Made by a program: the position numbers and the translations under genes. This document shows, piece by piece, positions 8,325 through 16,376 of a stretch of 64,000 bases of DNA (position 1 is the stretch's first letter; every line of letters starts with the position of its first letter). Below the pieces are notes generated by a model. That model saw only the letters and a list, made by a program, of their open reading frames with translations, had not been told where the DNA came from and searched no databases. Source of the DNA: Salinivibrio kushneri (GTDB lineage Bacteria > Pseudomonadota > Gammaproteobacteria > Enterobacterales > Vibrionaceae); the NCBI RefSeq assembly GCF_005280275.1, contig NZ_CP040021.1:645001-709000 (forward strand), given 5' to 3'.

Positions 8325-8833
8325 TTATGACTCCATTCACTACAACAAGCAAACTAAACGAGATGCCTGAAGCCGCATCTGGAACCACTTCAAACCAGAA
8401 TTACAGTCATCTTTTTCTCACAGCAGCAATAGTTGTGCCAAAAATCAACTTATCATTCTGCCGATATTGTTAGGCAGCCTAACGGATGGGTGTGACCCTT
8501 TTATGACTGCCTGCTTCTAAGCTAACGAATCTAGACAAATACGCAAAGTATAAAAACCTGATGTTCTGCATTCGAGATCTTGGTCAAACTAATAGGGAAA
8601 CACTGCAATTAATTGTTAACAGTATGTTTATTTTGTGTTTTTTTTGTGGGTTTGTCATCGAGTTGCTCAGTGCTCGGCTAAGTCCATGAAATGGATTGCA
8701 TTAGTGGTGTAACTTGCGGCTTTTTGGTTGGGAGTGCCTTGTTAAATAGTCATGGTGGTCAAAAAACAAACACTACTTGTGAGGTGAGTGGCGAGCGATC
8801 GCGGTGGCGACAGGCCACCACGTGTGCAAAGGG
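8325..8833. other. Gene-free stretch upstream of the pha operon
   Basis: No convincing reading frame in 509 bp. It holds the phaB leader, a perfect inverted repeat at 8469-8483, an AT-rich tract near 8600-8650 (including a run of eight T) and a GGTGGC/GCCACC hairpin at 8803-8819 just past csdE. A minus-strand TATACT at 8552-8547 could be a -10 box, but I see no good -35. An unrecognised small RNA cannot be excluded. Confidence 0.5.
8469..8483. promoter_or_regulatory. Candidate operator upstream of phaB
   Basis: Perfect 7-1-7 palindrome GTTAGGCAGCCTAAC about 145 bp upstream of the phaB start. It has no T-run, so it does not look like a terminator. The symmetry suits a dimeric regulator. I do not recognise the motif as a known box. 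Confidence 0.35.
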
Positions 8834-9259
8834 CTAACGAGTGATCTGATGAATGTATTCAATGATGGCGTGCAAGCCATTGGTGCGTGACTCACTTAAA
8901 TGGTGCGCCAGTCCCGCTTGCTGGAAAACGCGGTCTATGTCGAGGGTGTGAATGGCATTACCGTGTTGGCCGTGAACACAGGCAAGCACGATCGCTAATA
9001 AACCTTTAACAATTCTGGCATTGGAGTCGGCGGCAAAGTAATGGGTGTCCCCCTCGGCCTGATGGAGAAACCAAACCGCACTCTCACAGCCGTGCACTTG
9101 GTTTGCTGTTTGTTTTTGCGCATCGGTAAAGGTGGGCAGCCGTTTTCCCCACAAAATTAATTGTCGGTATTTATCTTCCCAGCTGGTGTGTTGCGCGAGC
9201 ATCTCGGTGACCGTCGTTTGGTTAAGCTCGGTGCCAAAAGGGTGATGGGGTAACGCCAT
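8834..9259 (-). CDS. csdE: Sulfur acceptor protein CsdE (SufE family)
   Basis: Accepts persulfide sulfur from the cysteine desulfurase CsdA. At 141 residues it is a SufE-like protein with the acceptor cysteine Cys58 in QVHGCESAVW, matching the Cys61 region of E. coli CsdE. It begins 19 nt after the csdA stop, so the two form an operon. In E. coli the partner TcdA follows at once; here the pha cluster and two binding proteins intervene. CsdE itself looks intact. Confidence 0.92.
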   Translation of the reverse strand: MALPHHPFGTELNQTTVTEMLAQHTSWEDKYRQLILWGKRLPTFTDAQKQTANQVHGCESAVWFLHQAEGDTHYFAADSNARIVKGLLAIVLACVHGQHGNAIHTLDIDRVFQQAGLAHHLSESRTNGLHAIIEYIHQITR

Positions 9260-9278
9260 TGTCTATCCTGCCTTATGA

Positions 9279-10496
9279 TTAAATATCGAGTAGATCCAGG
9301 GTCTTATCTAATGCTGCAATAAACTGTGTGATGTCCTGGTATGTATTATAGGCCGCTAAAGAGACCCTGATGGTGCCATCGACACCAAGCGCCTTAATAA
9401 AAGGATGGGCACAATGATGGCCAGAGCGAACGGCAATACCTTGTTGGGCCAATAATTCAGCCACGTCTGCATGATGCTCGTCGCCAACGACAAAAGAGAC
9501 CATGGAGCTGGTCGCCTGTGGCGCGATCAAACGAATGCGTGGCCGTGCGCGCAAAGCGTCTATGAGTTGTTGGTAACAGCTTGTTATATGTGCGTCTATT
9601 GCTTGGCTGTCTTGCTGCTTAAGCCAATCAATGGCAGCGGCAAGGCCGATTGCGCCTGCGGTGTTAGGCGTGCCTGCTTCAAAACGGGCGGGGATGGATG
9701 CGAGGGTATGATGGTCAAACGACACGTCTGTGATCATCTTCCCGCCCCCGTGGAAAGGCGAGAGCGCATTCAGCGCTTCTGGTTTTCCATACAAGACACC
9801 AATCCCTGTGGGCCCATAAAGTTTATGGCCAGAAAAAACATAGTAGTCAGTGTTCAGTGTTTGCATACAGACAGGTTCATGGACGATGCCCTGTGCGCCA
9901 TCAATGATCACGGTTGCACCAAATTTGTGCGCAACTTGGGTCATTTCCTCGATAGGATGGCGGGTGCCGGTGACATTGCTAACATGACTGATCGCAACAA
10001 TGCGTGTCCGTGCGGTTAAGCGTTGCTGATACACCTTCATGTCTATTGTCCCCGTGCGAGGGCAGCAGGGGATTTTTACCAGTTGAGCGCCAGTGCGTTG
10101 CGCCATCAATTGCCAAGGGATGAGGTTGGCATGGTGCTCCATTTCGCTGACGAGAATGTCATCTTGTGGGGTAAGCGAGTGGCTTAGGCCATAGGCGATC
10201 AGATTAATGGCTTCTGTCGCGCCGCGGGTCCAGACGATATTGTGTGGGTTGGCACCGATAAAATGTGCCACATCTCGCCGCGCTTGCTCAAACTGTTCGG
10301 TTGCGGAGAGGGACGCTTGATGCTGACCGCGGTGTACATTGGCCGTCGGCATCATGTAACTGCGACTGATCGCATCAATCACTGGCTGCGGCTTTTGGGC
10401 GGTAGCGGCACTGTCTAGATATACCCAGCCTGGCGTATTGAAAGCGGGAAACTGGGCGCGTAGGGAATGGGGATCAAAACCGTCGGTCATAGTCAT
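9279..10496 (-). CDS. csdA: Cysteine desulfurase CsdA (class V aminotransferase fold)
   Basis: PLP enzyme that removes sulfur (or selenium) from cysteine and passes it to CsdE. From ATG 10496 it is 405 residues, starting MTMTDGFDPHSLRAQFPAF like the family (E. coli 401 aa). The PLP lysine is Lys225 in FSGHKLYGPTG, and the persulfide cysteine is Cys362 in VRSGHHCAHP. The frame extends to a TTG at 10547, but that extension has no family match; ATG 10490 is also possible. Its 5' side faces the GcvB RNA gene, which ends about 80 nt upstream, so csdA needs a promoter in that short gap or read-through from gcvB. Confidence 0.93.
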   Translation of the reverse strand: MTMTDGFDPHSLRAQFPAFNTPGWVYLDSAATAQKPQPVIDAISRSYMMPTANVHRGQHQASLSATEQFEQARRDVAHFIGANPHNIVWTRGATEAINLIAYGLSHSLTPQDDILVSEMEHHANLIPWQLMAQRTGAQLVKIPCCPRTGTIDMKVYQQRLTARTRIVAISHVSNVTGTRHPIEEMTQVAHKFGATVIIDGAQGIVHEPVCMQTLNTDYYVFSGHKLYGPTGIGVLYGKPEALNALSPFHGGGKMITDVSFDHHTLASIPARFEAGTPNTAGAIGLAAAIDWLKQQDSQAIDAHITSCYQQLIDALRARPRIRLIAPQATSSMVSFVVGDEHHADVAELLAQQGIAVRSGHHCAHPFIKALGVDGTIRVSLAAYNTYQDITQFIAALDKTLDLLDI

Positions 10497-10578
10497 CGTC
10501 CGAAATAAAATCCCGTCTATGATCGCTATCTCGTGGATGTAACTCAAGCCTGTTGTTGGCTCTCACCTTATTACAGAC

Positions 10579-10756
10579 AAAAAAAAGCACTGAGCGAGGC
10601 TCAGTGCCAACAAATATGTAATGACAGACAATGTCAAAATACAGGAAGTTAAAAGTGGTAGATACGACTACCTGTCTAACCAGTGTTAGACAAATGCAAA
10701 CACAACATCGCAACCACGGAAACAGTCTAAATAGAGAGACGTCACAAGTGGATGCG
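10579..10756 (-). ncRNA. gcvB: GcvB small RNA
   Basis: Hfq-dependent regulator of amino-acid and peptide uptake genes. Read on the minus strand, this stretch contains the G/U-rich seed GGTTGCGATGTTGTGTTTGC, then the ACTTCCTGTA block and TGTCTGTCAT, in the order known from E. coli GcvB. It ends in a strong terminator: GCACTGAGC (10587-10595) / GCTCAGTGC (10599-10607) followed by eight T. It is divergent from gcvA, as in E. coli. The length of about 178 nt rests on the promoter placed at 10763-10791, so the 5' end is approximate. Confidence 0.9.
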
Positions 10757-10762
10757 GGGAGC

Positions 10763-10791
10763 ACTATAGGAGTTTGCTGGTATATCAGCAA
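10763..10791 (-). promoter_or_regulatory. Sigma-70 promoter of gcvB
   Basis: On the minus strand, TTGCTG and TATAGT are separated by 17 nt, with the predicted start near 10756. AT-rich sequence with ATTAG/ATTAAT motifs at 10813-10828 lies just upstream and could hold the GcvA site shared with the gcvA promoter. The boxes are seen in the sequence; GcvA binding is inferred from E. coli. Confidence 0.65.
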
Positions 10792-10846
10792 TCGACAATT
10801 TATAATGCCAATGATTAGAAAAATTAATGCATAGAGGTGTCAGCAT

Positions 10847-11752
10847 ATGGCGAGGCGTCTTCCTCCACTCAACGCGCTGCGTGTGTTTGAAGCAGCCGCA
10901 CGACATTTGAGCTTTACACGAGCGGCAGAAGAGCTGTTTGTCACTCAAGCGGCCGTTAGTCATCAAATCAAGGCATTAGAAGAGTTTCTCGGTTTGAAGC
11001 TGTTTCGCCGGCGTAATCGTTCGTTACTATTGACCGAAGAAGGACAAGGGTATTTTCTTGATATAAAAGATATTTTCTCTGAGCTTTCCTATGCGACGGA
11101 TAAAGTGCTGGAGCGCAGTGCCAAAGGGGCGCTGACGATTAGTTTGCCGCCCAGTTTTGCGATTCAGTGGCTAGTACCTCGATTAGCTGATTTTAATACC
11201 GCGCACCCTGATATTGATGTTCGGATAAAAGCGGTTGATTTGGAAGAAGGGTCTCTGACCGATGATGTCGATGTTGCCATTTACTATGGCCGAGGTCACT
11301 GGTCGGGATTACGCTGTGATCTTTTGTATCAAGAATGCTTGCTGCCTGTATGTTCGCCACTGCTACTGGAGTCTGGGCAGCCGCTAAAAACCCCAGATGA
11401 TTTGGTTCATCATGTTTTATTGCATGACCGCTCGCGTAAAGAATGGAAAGCCTTTGCAAAAGCCCATCAACTCAGCGAGGTGAATGTTGAGCATGGGCCG
11501 ATTTTTAGTCACTCATCCATGGTGTTGCAGGCGGCGGCACATGGGCAAGGGGTCGCACTAGGAAACAATGTGCTTTCTCAACCAGAGCTAGCATCTGGAC
11601 GCTTGGTGCAGCCTTTCGAGCAAGTATTAAAAAGCGATAACGGTTTCTACTTGGTCAGCCAGCAGCGTGATGCGGACACTGGACGTATCACCGCGTTCCG
11701 AGAATGGATGTTGGCGACGGCAGCGAAAGAACAAGAGAACATGAATTTATGA
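10847..11752 (+). CDS. gcvA: Glycine cleavage regulator GcvA (LysR family)
   Basis: LysR-type activator/repressor of the glycine cleavage operon and activator of gcvB. At 301 residues, the N-terminus RLPPLNALRVFEAAARHLSF and the following helix-turn-helix (TRAAEELFVTQAAVSHQIK, about residues 22-41) are nearly diagnostic of GcvA, as is LPPSFAIQWLVPRL. ATG 10847 has GAGGTG 7-8 nt upstream. The divergent gcvB on the other strand supports the call. The stop overlaps the next start as ATGA, so the hydrolase gene is translationally coupled. Confidence 0.95.
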   Translation: MARRLPPLNALRVFEAAARHLSFTRAAEELFVTQAAVSHQIKALEEFLGLKLFRRRNRSLLLTEEGQGYFLDIKDIFSELSYATDKVLERSAKGALTISLPPSFAIQWLVPRLADFNTAHPDIDVRIKAVDLEEGSLTDDVDVAIYYGRGHWSGLRCDLLYQECLLPVCSPLLLESGQPLKTPDDLVHHVLLHDRSRKEWKAFAKAHQLSEVNVEHGPIFSHSSMVLQAAAHGQGVALGNNVLSQPELASGRLVQPFEQVLKSDNGFYLVSQQRDADTGRITAFREWMLATAAKEQENMNL

Positions 11753-12387
11753 CAGGTTTAAATATTGACGGGCCAGAAACGGCAACAGACTGGGTGATTT
11801 TTGCCCATGGGGCGGGCGCTGGAAAGGATCACGCGTTCATGGCTGATATGGCCGCGCGGATAGGGAAACACTGCAAAGTGGTACGATTTAACTTTCCCTA
11901 TATGGATAAACGCGAGCAAGAAGGTAAAAAGCGCCCGCCTGATCGCGCCCCAAAACTGCTTGCCCATTTTGAATCTGTGATTGAGCACGTGGATGGTTTG
12001 CGCCCTGCTGGGAGCCGATTATGGTTAGCCGGTAAGTCGATGGGTGGGCGTATGGCGAGTCATTTGACTGAGCATACCTCTGTCAGTGGGGTGATTTGTT
12101 TGGGCTTTCCATTCCATCCGCCAGGAAAGCCAGAAAAATATAAAGGGGAGCATTTGGCGACCGTTGAGCGTCCACTGCTGATTGTACAGGGCGCACGCGA
12201 TACGTTTGGCCGTGAAGACGAAGTGATGCATTATCCGCTGTCTCCCTCGGTTCAAGTGATTATTGTCCCGGATGGCGATCATAGTTTTAAGCCTCGTAAA
12301 GCCTCAGGGTATACAGAGTCAGATAATCGCCAGTGGGCGGTGGATAGCCTATACCAGTTTATTAAACAACAAGGTGAGCAAGGATGA
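11749..12387 (+). CDS. Alpha/beta hydrolase (KANL3/Tex30-type)
   Basis: A 212-residue alpha/beta hydrolase of unknown substrate. It shows FAHGAGAGKDHAFM (oxyanion-region loop), the nucleophile elbow GKSMGGRMASHL with Ser as nucleophile, an aspartate in VQGARDTFG and a histidine in PDGDHSFKPRK, so the triad is complete. I chose ATG 11749, which overlaps the gcvA stop (ATGA), rather than the longer frame from 11704. Its own stop overlaps the ygdD start in the same way, making gcvA-hydrolase-ygdD one transcription unit. E. coli lacks this gene between gcvA and ygdD. Confidence 0.8.
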   Translation: MTGLNIDGPETATDWVIFAHGAGAGKDHAFMADMAARIGKHCKVVRFNFPYMDKREQEGKKRPPDRAPKLLAHFESVIEHVDGLRPAGSRLWLAGKSMGGRMASHLTEHTSVSGVICLGFPFHPPGKPEKYKGEHLATVERPLLIVQGARDTFGREDEVMHYPLSPSVQVIIVPDGDHSFKPRKASGYTESDNRQWAVDSLYQFIKQQGEQG

Positions 12388-12764
12388 AATTACATCATTG
12401 GGTGAGTGTGGCGGCGATCGGCGCAGGGTTAGCGGTAGGGCTAGGCGCCTTTGCCGCGCATGGACTCAAAGCGGTGCTATTAGAATACCAGTTAGCCATT
12501 TTTAAAACGGGCGTTAACTACCAAATGTGGCACAGTCTTGCGTTATTGGGGATTTGCGGCGTCGCCTCCCAGCTTTCTTCTCGCTGTTTTGCCATTGTGG
12601 CTTGGGCCTGGCTTATCGGTGTGGTGGCGTTTAGTGGTAGCTTATACCTCCTGGCGCTGACATCTTGGTATTGGCTTGGGCCCATTACACCCATGGGCGG
12701 TGTGAGCTTTCTGATCGGCTGGGTAGGACTCGCAATAGGGGCTTGGCGTTCTTATCAGCGCTGA
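12384..12764 (+). CDS. ygdD: DUF423 inner-membrane protein YgdD
   Basis: A small hydrophobic protein (126 residues) with about four membrane segments: roughly residues 6-26, 45-62, 70-92 and 98-120. It carries the DUF423 signatures GAFAAHGLK and YQMWHSLALL. Function is unknown in any organism I know of. It overlaps the preceding hydrolase by 4 nt (ATGA). The gcvA-ygdD-rlmM order is as in E. coli. Confidence 0.88.
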   Translation: MKLHHWVSVAAIGAGLAVGLGAFAAHGLKAVLLEYQLAIFKTGVNYQMWHSLALLGICGVASQLSSRCFAIVAWAWLIGVVAFSGSLYLLALTSWYWLGPITPMGGVSFLIGWVGLAIGAWRSYQR

Positions 12765-12883
12765 GTCTGTCTACATGAATAAAAGCCTCGCGGGCATTTC
12801 TTTCTGGTCTAGATGGCAGATATAATGCGCAGCTTATTTTTACCGCCACACAGCGTGGTGATATGTTCGAGCCAGAGGGTGTT

Positions 12884-13960
12884 ATGAATCAGGTTCTGCT
12901 TTATTGTCGTGCGGGGTTTGAGAAAGACTGTGCCGCAGAGATCCAACAAAAAACCACCGACATGGGGGTATATGGGTTCCCGCGCGTGGTTAATCATAGT
13001 GCGTATGTCCTGTTTGAGTGTTATCAAGAGGGCGATGCCGAGCGTGTTGTGCGTGATCTCCCGCTAGACTCACTGATTTTTGCCCGGCAAATGATCGCTA
13101 TCACCGCCTCCCTTTCTGAGCTTGACCCTGACGATCGTATCTCACCGATTTTGGCGGTGGGCGAGCACTTACCCAAAGGCGGCGACCTACGGGTGGAAAC
13201 CCCAGATAATGACGAAGCGAAAGCCCTGTTGAAGTTTTGTCGTAAATTCACCGTGCCACTGCGCCAAGCCTTACGTAAAAAAGGGGTACTGCTTGCAAAA
13301 GATAACCCCAAAAAGCCGGTGATCCATGTGTGTTTTACCGCCCCAGGCACCTGCTTGATTGGCTACTCTCTGACAACCAATAACTCCCCGCATTATATGG
13401 GGTTGCCGCGAATGAAGTTTCCTGCTGATGCGCCGAGCCGCTCGACCTTAAAGTTGGAAGAGGCGTTTCATCACTTTATTCCCAAGCAAGAATGGGAGAC
13501 GCGTTTAGCGCCTGGCATGTGGGCGGTCGACTTAGGGGCGAGCCCTGGAGGCTGGACCTATCAGTTGGTTAAACGCTCGATGTTTGTCCACGCGGTCGAT
13601 AACGGCGCAATGGATGAGCAATTGATGGAAACCGGACAAGTCTTTCACCACGCTGAAGATGGATTTAAGTTCGAGCCGACGCGTAAGAATGTCACTTGGC
13701 TGGTATGCGATATGATTGAAAAGCCTTCTCGTGTAGCCCAATTGATGGGGGAGTGGCTGATTGAAGGGTGGGCGAAAGAGGCAATATTTAATTTGAAATT
13801 GCCGATGAGCCGCCGCTATGAGCAGGTGACGGAGAACCTCGACACCCTAGGCGCCTTTCTTGATGACTACAACGTGGCGTATGAAATGCGCGCGAAGCAT
13901 CTGTACCATGATCGCGAGGAAATCACGGTGCATTTACGGCGGGTTAAACGCCAGCGTTAA
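12884..13960 (+). CDS. rlmM: 23S rRNA (cytidine2498-2'-O)-methyltransferase RlmM
   Basis: SAM-dependent ribose methylase that acts on C2498 of 23S rRNA before ribosome assembly. From ATG 12884 it is 358 residues (E. coli 366), starting [27 protein letters not shown] lies just upstream, so the longer frame from 12863 is rejected. An N-terminal THUMP-like part is followed by a Rossmann methyltransferase with [16 protein letters not shown] (SAM motif I) and [14 protein letters not shown], where the lysine is part of the K-D-K-E active site. A TATAAT at 12821-12826 could be its promoter. It is convergent with xni. Confidence 0.94.
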   Translation: MNQVLLYCRAGFEKDCAAEIQQKTTDMGVYGFPRVVNHSAYVLFECYQEGDAERVVRDLPLDSLIFARQMIAITASLSELDPDDRISPILAVGEHLPKGGDLRVETPDNDEAKALLKFCRKFTVPLRQALRKKGVLLAKDNPKKPVIHVCFTAPGTCLIGYSLTTNNSPHYMGLPRMKFPADAPSRSTLKLEEAFHHFIPKQEWETRLAPGMWAVDLGASPGGWTYQLVKRSMFVHAVDNGAMDEQLMETGQVFHHAEDGFKFEPTRKNVTWLVCDMIEKPSRVAQLMGEWLIEGWAKEAIFNLKLPMSRRYEQVTENLDTLGAFLDDYNVAYEMRAKHLYHDREEITVHLRRVKRQR

Positions 13961-13991
13961 CCGAGAGTCACTAGGTGTGTGACGCACTGAT

Positions 13992-14783
13992 TTACGAAGA
14001 TTGGCTCTGGCTGACGGAGTCAAAACGGATATCTTGCAAGTTAAAGCCGAGTGGGATATCCGTTTTCAGTTGTGCGACCTGTTTACATTGTTGCGCCAAT
14101 TCATAATGGCCAGTGAGTTTTTTCTGCCACTTTGGTGCGAGATCGTCCGCAGCAAAAATAGCATCGATATCAGCATAATCGCTCAGCAGGCTGGTGGCCG
14201 TTTTGGGGCCAATCCCGGGTACGCCACTGATCTCACTGCTGCTGATCCCCGCGAGCCCCCAAAAATCGCAAAGCTGGTCCGGACGAACGCCGAATTGCGC
14301 CTGGACGAAGGCGAGATCTAGCCAGCGCTGCTGAAAATAATCGCGGATCCTAATCATCGGTTGCAAAAGCTGACAGTAGCCTTTATCGGTCGACACTATG
14401 GTCACTTGTTGCTGATGTTCTGCCACCTTTAAAGCCAAAGTGGCAATCATGTCGTCAGCTTCATCGCCCTGAGAAAGCAACGAGTCAACGCCGTGCTGCC
14501 AAAATGCATCTTGAATCGCATCTAACCCATGTTCGAGCACCGTAGGCATCGGTTTACGGTGCTGTTTGTATGCCGGCAGGATCTCTGCGCGCCAGCCACG
14601 ATCACTGCCCATATGATCAAAAACAGCAACAATATGGCTCGGTTGGCTATGATTGATGATTTTATTGAGGGTTTTGATGCAGGCATTCACCGTGGTGTCG
14701 ATGGCATCGCTCTCAGGCTGAGCCGCGTGGACACGGCGAATGAGGTTCATTGCATCGATAATGACAACATGGAGGCTAGACAT
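13992..14783 (-). CDS. xni: Flap endonuclease Xni (ExoIX)
   Basis: A homologue of the 5'-nuclease domain of DNA polymerase I that cleaves flap structures. From ATG 14783 it has 263 residues, beginning MSSLHVVIIDAMNLIRRVH with the first metal aspartate. Further metal-site and fold motifs are AVFDHMGSDRGWRAEILPAYK, GDEADDMIATLA and the helix-hairpin-helix SGVPGIGPKTATSLL. The frame runs upstream to 14822, but those residues have no family match. The order rlmM-xni-ppnN agrees with related genomes. Confidence 0.92.
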   Translation of the reverse strand: MSSLHVVIIDAMNLIRRVHAAQPESDAIDTTVNACIKTLNKIINHSQPSHIVAVFDHMGSDRGWRAEILPAYKQHRKPMPTVLEHGLDAIQDAFWQHGVDSLLSQGDEADDMIATLALKVAEHQQQVTIVSTDKGYCQLLQPMIRIRDYFQQRWLDLAFVQAQFGVRPDQLCDFWGLAGISSSEISGVPGIGPKTATSLLSDYADIDAIFAADDLAPKWQKKLTGHYELAQQCKQVAQLKTDIPLGFNLQDIRFDSVSQSQSS

Positions 14784-14901
14784 AATAAAAACCAGTAATA
14801 ACGCGCAGCATGAGCCGCGCATTATACCTGTGTTGGTGGCATAACGCAGTGTGCGTCATGCAGGTTATTGATTGCTCGCCGGCTCAGTGCGCGTATTTGG
14901 G

Positions 14902-16257
14902 TTAGGAGACAATCTCGTAGCACGGCACATAGGCGGTACCTGGCAGCTTCATCCGTTGTTGGTCGACGAAGCTTTGTAATAGTTTGTCCATTTTTTCCAT
15001 CAAATATTTGTCACCATCGATTTTAAACGGGCCATGTTGCTCGATATTGCGCATTCCCTCGTCTTTCACATTCCCCGCCACAATGCCCGAGAATGCTTGA
15101 CGTAACGCGGAAGCGAGCAACTCTGGGCGCTGATCCATGTGCAAGTTAAGATTAGCCATATTGTCATGTGTTGGTGCGAAGGGATGTTGGAAATCCGGCT
15201 CGATTTTTAATGACCAATTGTATGAGTAGGCATCGCCAGTGGCCTTGCGATGCTCTTTGACCGCGGGCATGGCATTTTTCATCAATCGTGCGGCTTTAGC
15301 AGGATCGTCAATCACGATTTCATAATATTGGGTGGCTTCCTCGCCCAAGACATCACGAATAAACGCATCGATATCGCGAAAGTAATCTTCACTCTCTTTC
15401 GGGCCGGTTAACACGATAGGCAAAGGCTGTGAGCGGTTATCAGGATGCATCATGATGCCAAGAATATAAAGTAACTCTTCCGCTGTCCCTGCGCCGCCAG
15501 GGAAAATGACAATCCCATGCGCGATACGGACAAAGGCTTCTAGGCGCTTTTCAATATCGGGCATGATAACCAGTTCGTTAACCATGGGGTTCGGCGGCTC
15601 AGCAGCGATAATAGAGGGCTCGGTTAAGCCAATAAACCGGCTGTCATACGTGCGCTGCTTGGCATGGCCGATCGCAGCGCCTTTCATTGGCCCCTCCATC
15701 GCACCTGGACCACACCCCGTACAAATATCCAGTTCACGCAGGCCAAGCTCGTGACCCACTTCACGCGTGTATTGATATTCGATGTCGTTGATCGAATGCC
15801 CGCCCCAGCAAACCACTAAATTCGGATCGACCCGTGGACGGAGCGTTTTCGCATTACGCAAGATACCGAATATTAAGTTAGTGATATGCGGTGAGCTATC
15901 GAGGTTGAGGGCAGGACTATGCTCGAGCTGCACATTAACGTGAATAATGTCGCGGAGGACAGAGAACATATGCTCTTGAATGCCGCGAATGATCTTGCCG
16001 TCGACAAAGGCATGATCGGGTGGGTTAACCAGCTCGAGTTTGATCCCCCGCTCTCGGCGTAACACGCGAATTTCAAAGTTGGCGTGCTTTTCGAGAAGTG
16101 CTTTGGAGCTGTCTGTATGGCTGCCTGAATTTAAAACGGCCAATGAGCAGTTGCGGTATAAGCGGTACAGATCACTGCTGGCGCTGGCTTTTAAACGATC
16201 GACCTCGATTTGAGAAAGCAGATCCATCGTTCCAATCGGACTAATGTGTGTGATCAT
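14902..16257 (-). CDS. ppnN: Nucleotide 5'-monophosphate nucleosidase PpnN
   Basis: LOG-family enzyme that splits purine and pyrimidine nucleoside monophosphates to base and ribose-5-phosphate; the E. coli enzyme is stimulated by (p)ppGpp. At 451 residues it starts [16 protein letters not shown], as in E. coli YgdH. The active-site motif [15 protein letters not shown] is near residues 253-267, preceded by [19 protein letters not shown] 16257 has AGAGG 8 nt upstream. It reads alone on the minus strand, followed after about 120 nt by xni. Confidence 0.94.
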   Translation of the reverse strand: MITHISPIGTMDLLSQIEVDRLKASASSDLYRLYRNCSLAVLNSGSHTDSSKALLEKHANFEIRVLRRERGIKLELVNPPDHAFVDGKIIRGIQEHMFSVLRDIIHVNVQLEHSPALNLDSSPHITNLIFGILRNAKTLRPRVDPNLVVCWGGHSINDIEYQYTREVGHELGLRELDICTGCGPGAMEGPMKGAAIGHAKQRTYDSRFIGLTEPSIIAAEPPNPMVNELVIMPDIEKRLEAFVRIAHGIVIFPGGAGTAEELLYILGIMMHPDNRSQPLPIVLTGPKESEDYFRDIDAFIRDVLGEEATQYYEIVIDDPAKAARLMKNAMPAVKEHRKATGDAYSYNWSLKIEPDFQHPFAPTHDNMANLNLHMDQRPELLASALRQAFSGIVAGNVKDEGMRNIEQHGPFKIDGDKYLMEKMDKLLQSFVDQQRMKLPGTAYVPCYEIVS

Positions 16258-16376
16258 AGCGACAACCTCTTACACGCCGACATCCTGTTTAACGCAAGCA
16301 AGGCTGTCGAGCGGTGCTATAAAAATCAGTGTGTTAATTAAAAATACACACGCTAGCCATAATTGACCAGTAAAAA

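Noticed and set aside
8803-8819. GGTGGC/GCCACC hairpin as the csdE terminator
   Set aside because: On the minus strand it is followed by GCGATCG, with no T-run; at most a weak structure.
9471-10019. A 182-codon frame on the plus strand
   Set aside because: Antisense to the well-supported csdA; low-complexity Cys/Arg-rich product.
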